From an uncultured bacterium (GTDB lineage Bacteria; Bacteroidota; Bacteroidia; Bacteroidales; Bacteroidaceae): a stretch of 6,618 bases of DNA. Below, piece by piece: positions 1-5,475 of this stretch. Position 1 is the first letter of the stretch; the number at the start of each line of letters is the position of its first letter. The DNA lies in contig CAJMQT010000105.1 of assembly GCA_905215655.1 (NCBI GenBank), positions 1 to 6,618 on the forward strand. The letters run 5' to 3'. Position numbers and translations under genes: made by a program. The notes beneath the pieces were generated by a model. That model was not told where the DNA came from and did no database searches. It saw nothing but the letters and a program-made list of their open reading frames with translations.

Positions 1-69
1 TGTTTTGTTACCACAAGATGCGAATGAAATAGCTGCGATAGCTACGAACATTAAAACTAACTTTTTCAT
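1..69 (-). CDS. Lipoprotein, N-terminal fragment (gene runs off the left edge)
   Basis: The 23 visible codons read MKKLVLMFVAIAAISFASCG followed by NKT. This is a classic bacterial lipoprotein signal: two lysines (2-3), a hydrophobic core (about 4-17) and a lipobox-like FASC with the acylated cysteine at residue 19. The protein should be exported, diacylated at C19 and anchored in a membrane. Whether it reaches the cell surface cannot be judged, because the residues after the cysteine, which carry the Bacteroidota surface-export signal, are cut off after GNKT. The start is the ATG at 69-67, preceded by an A-rich leader with no Shine-Dalgarno sequence, and a TACCTTTG box lies about 50 bases upstream. 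Codons are more AT-rich than in the neighbouring genes (GTA, GCT, TCA, GGT), which may reflect strong expression or simply the 5' end. The mature domain, and so the function, is unknown. Confidence 0.8.
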   Translation of the reverse strand, partial: MKKLVLMFVAIAAISFASCGNKT

Positions 70-121
70 TTTCTTTGCTTTTTAAATCTGTAAAACAATC
101 ATTTTGTTTATTAAAACGTTG

Positions 122-129
122 CAAAGGTA
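122..129 (-). promoter_or_regulatory. Bacteroidota -7 promoter box for the lipoprotein gene
   Basis: On the minus strand the bases read TACCTTTG, an exact match to the Bacteroidota sigma-factor consensus TAnnTTTG. Transcription would start near 115-118 and give an AT-rich untranslated leader of about 48 bases before the ATG at 69. I see no good TTTG -33 element at the usual 19-21 base spacing, so the call rests on the -7 box and its position. Confidence 0.55.
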
Positions 130-278
130 AACATTTTTTTGATACGTTGTTCTACTTTTAGCACTTTTTTTGCGATATTTTTGTAACTTTTTTGTAACCT
201 ATTGATTATCAAGTAAATAAACAAACTATAATTTTTGATACACCAACCGGAATTATTAATAAAGCTTTCGTGTTACGC

Positions 279-306
279 TTGTTACCGACTTTTTTTATTA
301 CCTTTG
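279..306 (+). promoter_or_regulatory. Promoter of the mtaB-glycosyltransferase operon
   Basis: TACCTTTG at 299-306 matches the Bacteroidota -7 consensus TAnnTTTG exactly. A TTG at 279-281 could serve as the -33 element, though its 17-base spacing is slightly short. The predicted start site near 311-313 would give an untranslated leader of roughly 90 bases before the mtaB ATG at 404. Confidence 0.6.
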
Positions 307-403
307 TGCTGTTAAAACAGGAGCCGGCATATATATAATAAGGTGTAAACGTCAAGGACGGCTACAATTTTTTAATGAAACATCATTTTTGAACATTTGA
401 AAT

Positions 404-1762
404 ATGATTGATACATCCGCCTTTCAAGGTAAGACAGCCGCTTATTTCACTCTCGGCTGCAAGCTTAATTTCTCTGAAACATCTACATTCGGACGTCTGT
501 TGCAGGATATGGGCGTGCGTACAGTGACGGAAGGCGAGCGCGCCGACATCTGCATTGTCAACACCTGTTCGGTTACGGAGGTTGCCGACCATAAGTGCCG
601 GCAGGCAATCCATCGCATGGTTCGCGAGCATCCCGGCGCCTTTGTCATCGTTACGGGATGTTATGCCCAGCTGAAACCCGAAACGGTGAGCGCCATCGAG
701 GGCGTTGACCTTGTGCTTGGCGCCAACGAGAAGGCGGAACTGATACGTTTCCTGTCAGACGAATGGACCGGGGCGAAGAGCGGACAATCGCTTCACAGAT
801 ACCATGTCGAAAAGACGAAAGACATCAAGAGCTTTGCTCCGAGCTGTTCGCGAGGCAACCGTACGAGGTATTTCCTGAAAGTGCAGGACGGTTGCGACTA
901 TTTCTGCACCTACTGCACGATACCTTACGCCCGCGGTTTCAGCCGCAATCCCACAATAAAATCTCTTGTAGAACAGGCACGCCAAGCCGCCGATGAGGGA
1001 GGAAAGGAGATTGTGCTGACGGGCGTTAACATAGGCGACTTCGGCAAGACGACGGGCGAAAGCTTTGTATCTTTGGTCAAGGAGCTTGACCGGATAGAGG
1101 CGATAAAGCGCTACCGAATAAGCAGCATCGAGCCGGATCTGCTCACGGACGAGCTTATCGAATATTGCGCGGAGAGCCGGGCTTTCATGCCTCACTTCCA
1201 TATTCCGCTGCAAAGCGGCTCCGACGAGGTGCTCCGACTGATGCACCGCCGTTATGATACGGCGCTTTTCGCCAGTAAGATAAAACTTATCAAGGCGCTC
1301 ATGCCCGACGCTTTTATCGGCGTGGACGTAATGGTGGGCACGCGCGGAGAGCGCCCCGAGCTGTTTGAGGAGTGCTACGAATTCCTTAAATCGCTGGATG
1401 TCACACAGCTGCACGTCTTCCCTTATTCAGAGCGACCGGGCACGATGGCGCTCAAAATACCCTATATCGTTTCCGACCAAGACAAGAAACTGCGCAGTAA
1501 ACGCCTGCTCGACCTTTCAGACGAGAAGACGCAGGCATTCTATGAGAGGCATATCGGCACGGAGGCGGAAGTGCTTTTCGAGAAAGCCGCGACGGGAAAG
1601 GCCATGCACGGATTTACCCGCAATTACGTAAGGGTGGAGCTGCCGCCGGCGGCTGACAACGACCTGCTGGACAACAAGCTGCTGACGGTTGCGCTCGGCG
1701 ACTTCAATCATAATAAGACGGCTCTGAAAGCAACACTTAAAAATATATCGCAGAATGGATAA
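404..1762 (+). CDS. mtaB: tRNA (N6-threonylcarbamoyladenosine(37)-C2)-methylthiotransferase MtaB
   Basis: This radical-SAM enzyme of the methylthiotransferase family converts t6A at position 37 of ANN-decoding tRNAs to ms2t6A, in the cytoplasm, using two [4Fe-4S] clusters and S-adenosylmethionine. All expected parts are visible in its 452 residues. The N-terminal UPF0004 domain has cluster cysteines C19 (LGCKLNFSET, the MtaB-type variant), C55 (VNTCSVTE) and C86 (VTGCYAQL). The radical-SAM motif CxxxCxxC is at C164, C168 and C171 (DGCDYFCTYC). Core motifs LTGVN (205-209), HIPLQSGS (266-273) and VGTRGE (311-316) follow, and a TRAM-like RNA-binding domain occupies about 380-447. The GCKxN signature and the order of motifs favour MtaB over MiaB or RimO. 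Its length is normal and nothing is broken. The last bases overlap the next gene by 8 bp, implying co-transcription. The start is the ATG at 404 without a Shine-Dalgarno sequence. Confidence 0.95.
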   Translation: MIDTSAFQGKTAAYFTLGCKLNFSETSTFGRLLQDMGVRTVTEGERADICIVNTCSVTEVADHKCRQAIHRMVREHPGAFVIVTGCYAQLKPETVSAIEGVDLVLGANEKAELIRFLSDEWTGAKSGQSLHRYHVEKTKDIKSFAPSCSRGNRTRYFLKVQDGCDYFCTYCTIPYARGFSRNPTIKSLVEQARQAADEGGKEIVLTGVNIGDFGKTTGESFVSLVKELDRIEAIKRYRISSIEPDLLTDELIEYCAESRAFMPHFHIPLQSGSDEVLRLMHRRYDTALFASKIKLIKALMPDAFIGVDVMVGTRGERPELFEECYEFLKSLDVTQLHVFPYSERPGTMALKIPYIVSDQDKKLRSKRLLDLSDEKTQAFYERHIGTEAEVLFEKAATGKAMHGFTRNYVRVELPPAADNDLLDNKLLTVALGDFNHNKTALKATLKNISQNG

Positions 1763-2780
1763 GACGGCAATAGTGATACTTAACTGGAACGGCGAAAAGA
1801 TGCTCAGACGCTTTCTGCCGAACGTGGTGGAATACTCGCGCGAGGACGCCGTGGTGTATGTTGCCGACAATGCGTCGACCGACGGATCGCTCACTCTGCT
1901 GAAAGAACACTTCAAGGAAGTGCGCGTGGTGGCGCTCGACCGGAACTGGGGCTTTGCCGAAGGCTACAACAAGGCGCTCGATCAGATTGACGCCGAGTAT
2001 TATGTGCTGCTCAATTCGGACGTCGAAGTGTCTCACCGCTGGCTTGTACCTCTGACAGAGTTCATGGATAATCACCCCGAGGCGGCGGCATGTCAGCCCA
2101 AGTTGCTGTCGGAGAATAACAAAGACGCCTTTGAGTACGCCGGTGCCTGCGGCGGATTTATCGACCGCTACGGCTATCCCTTCTGCCGCGGCAGAGTGTT
2201 CGACACGGTCGAGGACGACAACGGGCAGTATGATTACGCCATGGAAATACAATGGGCAACGGGAGCCTGCATGATGATACGCGCCGAGGATTACCGCCGG
2301 GCGGGAGGTCTTGACGCGCGTTTCTTCGCCCATAACGAGGAGATCGATCTCTGCTGGCGCCTGCGTCTTGCCGGTCGTAAGATATTCTGCATCACCGACA
2401 GCGAGGTCTACCACGTCGGCGGGGGCACGCTGCCGAAGAACAATCCGATGAAGACTTACCTCAATTTCCGCAACAACCTTACCATGCTTTATAAAAATCT
2501 GCCTGAAAAAGACCTGTCAAAGGTTATGCGTGTGCGCTTCATCCTCGACTATGTGGCCGCCTTTCAGGCTCTTGTGTCGGGACGTGCGGGCGACTTCCGT
2601 GCCGTAATCCGCGGGCGCAGAGACTTCAAGCGTTGGCGCAAGGAATATCGCGAGGTCAGGGCGGAGATACAACGCCGCCGCCTGCCGTCGGTCGAGAAAG
2701 ACCTCTGCCGGCTGTCAATCCTGTGGCATTATCATATAAAAGGCAACAAGACTTTCAACCGCTTGGAGAAGTTCCTGTAA
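1755..2780 (+). CDS. Family 2 glycosyltransferase (GT-A fold, rhamnosyltransferase-like)
   Basis: The 341-residue protein is a GT2 enzyme that should transfer a sugar from a nucleotide-activated donor to a glycan or lipid-linked acceptor at the inner face of the cytoplasmic membrane. The nucleotide-binding start is IVILNWNGEKML (6-17), followed by VADNASTDGS (36-45) and NWGFAEGYNKAL (64-75). The metal-binding DxD equivalent is NSDVE (87-91). The acceptor/catalytic region WATGACMMIR (167-176) leads to HNEEIDLCWR (193-202), whose acidic residues include the likely base. H220 (VYHVGGGT) is a further conserved position. The tail (about 230-341) holds LNFRNNL and a mildly hydrophobic helix near 262-275 that may touch the membrane, with no clear transmembrane segment. 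It resembles the WbbL-type rhamnosyltransferase group (COG1216), but donor and acceptor cannot be read from sequence. Its ATG lies inside the end of mtaB (overlap ATGGATAA), so translation is probably coupled. Confidence 0.9.
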   Translation: MDKTAIVILNWNGEKMLRRFLPNVVEYSREDAVVYVADNASTDGSLTLLKEHFKEVRVVALDRNWGFAEGYNKALDQIDAEYYVLLNSDVEVSHRWLVPLTEFMDNHPEAAACQPKLLSENNKDAFEYAGACGGFIDRYGYPFCRGRVFDTVEDDNGQYDYAMEIQWATGACMMIRAEDYRRAGGLDARFFAHNEEIDLCWRLRLAGRKIFCITDSEVYHVGGGTLPKNNPMKTYLNFRNNLTMLYKNLPEKDLSKVMRVRFILDYVAAFQALVSGRAGDFRAVIRGRRDFKRWRKEYREVRAEIQRRRLPSVEKDLCRLSILWHYHIKGNKTFNRLEKFL

Positions 2781-2798
2781 CGACATGTCAGGGCATGT

Positions 2799-2849
2799 AC
2801 GGCAGATGAAAATTTAATCCTTTACGTCTGTCGTTCCAATAGACGGCAG
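2799..2849 (+). other. Two mutually exclusive hairpins after the glycosyltransferase gene
   Basis: A stem of up to 10 pairs joins ACGGCAGATG (2799-2808) to CGTCTGTCGT (2825-2834), with two G:U wobbles. The same right arm can instead pair as CTGTCGT (2828-2834) with ACGGCAG (2843-2849), because ACGGCAG occurs twice as a direct repeat. The two folds exclude each other. They lie 19 bases past the glycosyltransferase stop codon, so they would be in its 3' untranslated region. No T-tract follows, so neither is a standard terminator. Confidence 0.4.
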
Positions 2850-2856
2850 TTACGAT

Positions 2857-2943
2857 TTCAAAAGGTTACCTTTTACGCGCTGAAAGGTAACCTTTTGCGT
2901 TGTAAAAGGCTGCCTTTCAGACGGTAAAAGACCGTCTTTTGGA
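2857..2943. repeat. Array of four palindromes at exact 22-bp spacing
   Basis: Four odd-length palindromes have centres at 2867, 2889, 2911 and 2933, exactly 22 bp apart: AAAAGGTTACCTTTT (2860-2874), AAAGGTAACCTTT (2883-2895), AAAGGCTGCCTTT (2905-2917) and AAAAGACCGTCTTTT (2926-2940). The half-site core varies (GGT, GGT, GGC, GAC) yet symmetry is kept in every unit, because changes on one side are matched on the other. The 7-9 base spacers are GC-richer and less alike. A weaker AAACG-CC-CGTTT palindrome follows at 2944-2955, out of phase. The array sits between convergent genes, where a bidirectional terminator or a REP-like element is plausible. Each unit can fold as a 6-bp stem with A before and T after on both strands. 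I cannot name a described family. Confidence 0.8.
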
Positions 2944-3078
2944 AAACGCCCGTTTGCCGATGAAAACTGTAAGCAATATACATTGATAATGTAACGGATT
3001 GTAACTTTTATCCCGTTCTTAATCTTTCGGGCGGGCTGACATCGCCCATACAGGTGAACGTCTTATTATCCGGAATGG

Positions 3079-3828
3079 TCAGCTCTTGGTAAATCCGAGA
3101 CAAAGTACGCTGAATTTCACGTCGCCGCACTTGCTTATCTCTTTTGCGCAAGAGATTATTGTGGCACCCGTTGTCACCACGTCATCGACAATAAGAACGT
3201 GTTTGCCATGAAAAACACCACTCTTCGTTACCTCAAAAACGTCCTTCACGTTGTCAATACGCTGCCAACGGTCCATCTTTGTCTGGCTCGTGGCGAACGA
3301 TTTTCGCCTTACCGCGTCCGTGATTACGGGCAGTCCGACAATATCTCCGATGCCTCGCGCTATCTCTTCGCTCTGGTTGTAGCCCCGCTTGCGCTGCCTG
3401 CTTCTTGCCAGCGGAACGGGTATGATAAGGTCGACAGACTCGAAAAATCCGCCGTCTCTTATCTCTTCCGCCAACATGCGGCCCATAAACTCGCCCGCTT
3501 CGGGATGATTAAAGTATTTCATTGAATAGATGATGCGGCTCACTTCCGAGCGTGGCTCGTAATAAAACAATGCCGCCGCACGCTCCAACGGTATTCTGCC
3601 CCAGAACATTTTCGCCATTACGTTGTCGTAAGGCTTTTCTGCAAAATGTGTTCTCGGCAGATGGATGTTGCACACCGTGCAGATGACGTCTTCGCCGATT
3701 GCCAGTCTGCAACCGCAGACGGCACACTTTTTCGGTGAAATAAGATTGATTGTCCTGACGAAAAATTCAGTCAGTAAGGAATAAAAAAACGAGAGTGAAG
3801 AGTTAAGAAAACATGCAATCCTTGACAT
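3079..3828 (-). CDS. ComF-family phosphoribosyltransferase-like protein
   Basis: The 249-residue protein has the two-part ComF/GntX layout. A small cysteine-rich module with CxxC pairs at C35/C38 and C50/C53 probably binds zinc. A type I phosphoribosyltransferase domain follows, with PVPL and the basic run RQRKRGYNQSEEIARG (144-159), then the PRPP-binding loop VLIVDDVVTTGAT (211-223). In naturally competent bacteria ComFC proteins assist DNA uptake or handling of incoming single strands; the substrate is unsettled, and a role in this organism is not shown. Length is normal. The only ATG before the first CxxC is at 3828, giving about 34 residues ahead of it. Residues 5-13 of that stretch are encoded by one arm of an inverted repeat and residues 14-15 by a T7 tract, so the N-terminus looks shaped by a repeat and the start is less certain than the rest. 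The gene follows proS by 64 bases with no clear promoter box of its own. Confidence 0.88.
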   Translation of the reverse strand: MSRIACFLNSSLSFFYSLLTEFFVRTINLISPKKCAVCGCRLAIGEDVICTVCNIHLPRTHFAEKPYDNVMAKMFWGRIPLERAAALFYYEPRSEVSRIIYSMKYFNHPEAGEFMGRMLAEEIRDGGFFESVDLIIPVPLARSRQRKRGYNQSEEIARGIGDIVGLPVITDAVRRKSFATSQTKMDRWQRIDNVKDVFEVTKSGVFHGKHVLIVDDVVTTGATIISCAKEISKCGDVKFSVLCLGFTKS

Positions 3829-3878
3829 TTAAATCAGTGTATTATAAAAAAGGTCATGTCTTCTTAACTCTTCACTCT
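3783..3878 (-). repeat. Long inverted repeat with T-tract at the proS-comF junction (possible terminator or attenuator)
   Basis: The arms at 3792-3815 and 3855-3878 are complementary at 23 of 24 positions. The outer 18 pairs (AGAGTGAAGAGTTAAGAA against its complement) are perfect, then one mismatch, then ACATG with CATGT. The 39-base loop (3816-3854) contains the comF start codon (3826-3828). On the minus strand the second arm is followed after two bases by seven T residues (complement of 3783-3789), giving an intrinsic-terminator-like layout that lies inside comF codons 5-15. The stem is AT-rich and the loop is long, so termination strength is uncertain. Confidence 0.65.
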
Positions 3879-3888
3879 TAATTCTTAA
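3861..3888 (+). repeat. Four tandem heptamers (consensus YTCTTMA) behind proS
   Basis: The bases read as four adjacent heptamers: TTCTTAA, CTCTTCA, CTCTTAA and TTCTTAA. The first two form most of the right arm of the inverted repeat. The left arm, read on the minus strand, repeats the same TTCTTAA-CTCTTCA order. The run ends four bases before the proS stop codon on the plus-strand map. It looks like a simple-sequence element that was copied in opposite orientation. Confidence 0.6.
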
Positions 3889-3892
3889 TTTA

Positions 3893-5374
3893 TTAATAGC
3901 TTCTTGCTATTATCACTCTTTGCTTTGCCGGTTTGCCCGAAACCATGTCAATGCCCTCTGTCTGTTCAACTCCGAAGGGAACGCAACGTATCGTTGCCTG
4001 TGTTTCCTCCTTGATCTTTGCCTCTGTTTCGGCTGTGCCGTCCCAGTGGCAGAGGAAAAATCCGCCGTCTTTGACCTTCTCCTTGAACTCCTCGTAGTTG
4101 TCACATTCGTAGATGCGGGCGTCGCGATAAGCTCTTGCTTTCTCGAACATGTTGTTCTGAATGTCTTTCAGCAGGTTCTCTACGCGCTCCACAATGCCGT
4201 CAACCGATACGGTCTCTTTCTCCAAAGTGTCGCGGCGCATTATTTCGAGAGTGTTGTTTTCAAGGTCGCGTCCTCCCATTACGAGACGTACCGGCACACC
4301 CTTCAACTCGTAGTCGGCAAACTTGAAGCCCGGACGTTTGTTGTCGCTGTCGTCGTATTTGACAGATATTCCGGCGCTGCGCAGCTCATTAATAATAGGT
4401 GTAAGTTTTTCGGTGATTGCCGCAAGTTGCTCCGGACCCTTCGTGATGGGCACGATTACGACCTGAATAGGAGCCAGCATAGGCGGCAGGACGAGACCGT
4501 TGTCGTCAGAATGGGTCATTATCAACGCACCGATAAGACGTGTTGAGACGCCCCATGAAGTAGCCCAGACATACTCGGGCTTGTTGTCTTTGTTGAGATA
4601 AGTTACGTCGAAAGCCTTTGCAAAGTTCTGTCCGAGGAAGTGACTCGTACCGCTTTGCAGCGCTTTTCCGTCCTGCATCATCGCCTCGATGGTGTAAGTG
4701 TCGAGCGCGCCGGCAAAGCGTTCCGTCTCGCTCTTTACTCCGCGAACCACCGGAACAGCCATCCACTTCTCAGCAAAGTCGGCGTAAACATGCAACATCT
4801 TTTGTGCCTCGGCTTCCGCTTCCTCACGAGTGGCGTGAGCGGTGTGACCCTCCTGCCACAAGAATTCCGACGTGCGGAGGAACGGGCGGGTACGCATCTC
4901 CCAGCGCATGACGTTACACCACTGGTTGCACATCAGCGGAAGATCGCGCCATGAGTGGATCCAGTTCTTGTAAGTGTTCCAGATAATTGTTTCGGAAGTA
5001 GGTCGGATGATAAGCTCTTCTTCAAGTTTTGCAGCCGGGTCTACCTCAACACCGCTCTTGTCTTCTTTGGCACGAAGGCGGTAATGGGTGACAACGGCGC
5101 ACTCTTTGGCAAAGCCTTCAACGTGCTCGGCTTCTCTTGAAAGGAATGATTTAGGGATTAAAAGAGGAAAATATGCGTTCTGAACACCCGTCTCTTTGAA
5201 CATTTTGTCCAGCTGTTGCTGCATTTTTTCCCATATTGCGTAGCCGTAAGGCTTGATAACCATACAACCTCGGACTGCCGACTGCTCGGCTAAGTCAGCC
5301 TTGGTAACCAGATCGTTGTACCACTGACTGTAATTATCAGCTCTCTTTGTAAGATTTTTTAGTTCTTTAGCCAT
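3893..5374 (-). CDS. proS: Prolyl-tRNA synthetase, compact archaeal/eukaryotic type
   Basis: This class II synthetase charges tRNA-Pro with proline at the expense of ATP in the cytoplasm. It has 493 residues from the ATG at 5374 and lacks the large editing insertion of the E. coli type, placing it with the archaeal/eukaryotic-like ProRS group common in Bacteroidota. Visible parts are the proline/ATP site RPTSET (124-129), motif 2 beginning RWEMRTRPFLR (157-167) with EGHTAH (175-180), GTSHFLGQNFAKAF (242-255), motif 3 around SWGVSTRLIGALIM (273-286), an anticodon-binding domain (about 300-400) and the family C-terminal domain ending in the typical ARSY. In that last domain the positions that bind zinc in Thermus ProRS appear replaced; only unrelated cysteines remain (424, 442, 464). 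An in-frame ATG at 5404 is rejected as the start because the MAKELKNLTKR opening is the family's usual beginning and a promoter box overlaps the upstream codons. Confidence 0.96.
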   Translation of the reverse strand: MAKELKNLTKRADNYSQWYNDLVTKADLAEQSAVRGCMVIKPYGYAIWEKMQQQLDKMFKETGVQNAYFPLLIPKSFLSREAEHVEGFAKECAVVTHYRLRAKEDKSGVEVDPAAKLEEELIIRPTSETIIWNTYKNWIHSWRDLPLMCNQWCNVMRWEMRTRPFLRTSEFLWQEGHTAHATREEAEAEAQKMLHVYADFAEKWMAVPVVRGVKSETERFAGALDTYTIEAMMQDGKALQSGTSHFLGQNFAKAFDVTYLNKDNKPEYVWATSWGVSTRLIGALIMTHSDDNGLVLPPMLAPIQVVIVPITKGPEQLAAITEKLTPIINELRSAGISVKYDDSDNKRPGFKFADYELKGVPVRLVMGGRDLENNTLEIMRRDTLEKETVSVDGIVERVENLLKDIQNNMFEKARAYRDARIYECDNYEEFKEKVKDGGFFLCHWDGTAETEAKIKEETQATIRCVPFGVEQTEGIDMVSGKPAKQRVIIARSY

Positions 5375-5401
5375 GATAAATCTTGATTTTGATTTTGGCT
5401 G

Positions 5402-5433
5402 CAAACTTAATAAAAATATGCGGAAAAAACGAA
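5402..5433 (-). promoter_or_regulatory. Promoter of proS
   Basis: The minus strand reads TAAGTTTG at 5409-5402, an exact TAnnTTTG -7 box. A poor -33 match, TTCG, lies 20 bases upstream (5433-5430). A start site near 5396-5398 would leave about 20-25 untranslated bases before the ATG at 5374 and would put the upstream in-frame ATG at 5404 outside the transcript, supporting the shorter proS. Confidence 0.6.
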
Positions 5434-5438
5434 TAAAT

Positions 5439-5475
5439 AAGGCTGAAATGACGGCTTTTACGTTATTTCAGCTTT
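5439..5475 (-). terminator. Terminator-like hairpin at the end of the lipid kinase gene
   Basis: Arms 5439-5453 and 5461-5475 face each other over a 7-base loop. The core GCTGAAAT (5442-5449) with ATTTCAGC (5465-5472) is a perfect 8 bp; as minus-strand RNA the extended stem carries two A:C mismatches. Downstream on the minus strand the sequence is T-rich and reaches a T6 run about 15 bases later (complement of 5424-5429). The kinase stop codon (5465-5463) lies within the stem. It would separate kinase transcription from the proS promoter just beyond it. Confidence 0.5.

Larger units (their letters stand above)
70..403. other. Divergent intergenic region between the lipoprotein gene and mtaB
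   Basis: These 334 bases hold no supportable gene. They are strongly AT-rich and sit between two divergently read genes. They contain one TACCTTTG promoter box in each direction (122-129 minus, 299-306 plus), a close direct repeat TTTTTGTAAC (178-187 and 189-198, one helical turn apart) and, in the mtaB leader, a small possible stem (AGCCG 322-326 with CGGCT 359-363) followed by T6 at 368-373. No Shine-Dalgarno sequence precedes either start codon. Confidence 0.7.
2781..3078. other. Convergent intergenic region
   Basis: These 298 bases separate the 3' ends of the glycosyltransferase gene (plus) and comF (minus). I find no credible gene. They hold the paired hairpins (2799-2849) and the 22-bp palindrome array (2857-2943). 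Nearer comF, GGGC (3033-3036) can pair with GCCC (3044-3047), but no T-tract follows on the minus strand, so comF has no obvious intrinsic terminator of its own unless the palindrome array supplies it. Confidence 0.65.

Noticed and set aside
70..403. Riboswitch or tRNA gene in the divergent region
   Set aside because: No cloverleaf, conserved aptamer core or GC-rich structured block is visible; the region is AT-rich with simple promoter boxes.
755..1414. Open frame of 219 codons antisense to mtaB
   Set aside because: It lies wholly inside mtaB, shows no recognisable motif and has no promoter box; it is a by-product of mtaB codon use.
1737..2414. Open frame of 225 codons antisense to the glycosyltransferase gene
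   Set aside because: It is fully explained as a shadow of a gene with clear GT2 motifs and has no family features of its own.
2857..2943. CRISPR array
   Set aside because: Units repeat every 22 bp with only 7-9 base gaps, are palindromes of varying core, and no cas gene is present.
2857..2943. DNA-uptake sequences linked to the nearby ComF gene
   Set aside because: Uptake sequences are short identical words scattered genome-wide; here the cores differ and symmetry is the shared property. Nearness to comF alone is not evidence.
3029..3047. GC-rich hairpin as comF terminator
   Set aside because: The stem is only 4-5 bp and no T-tract follows on the minus strand.
3920..4546. Open frame of 208 codons antisense to proS
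   Set aside because: The opposite strand encodes intact ProRS across the whole span; the antisense product looks like low-complexity translation with many hydrophobic runs.
5375..5404. Upstream ATG adding ten residues to ProRS
   Set aside because: The -7 box at 5402-5409 overlaps that ATG and the family normally begins with the MAKELK-like opening.
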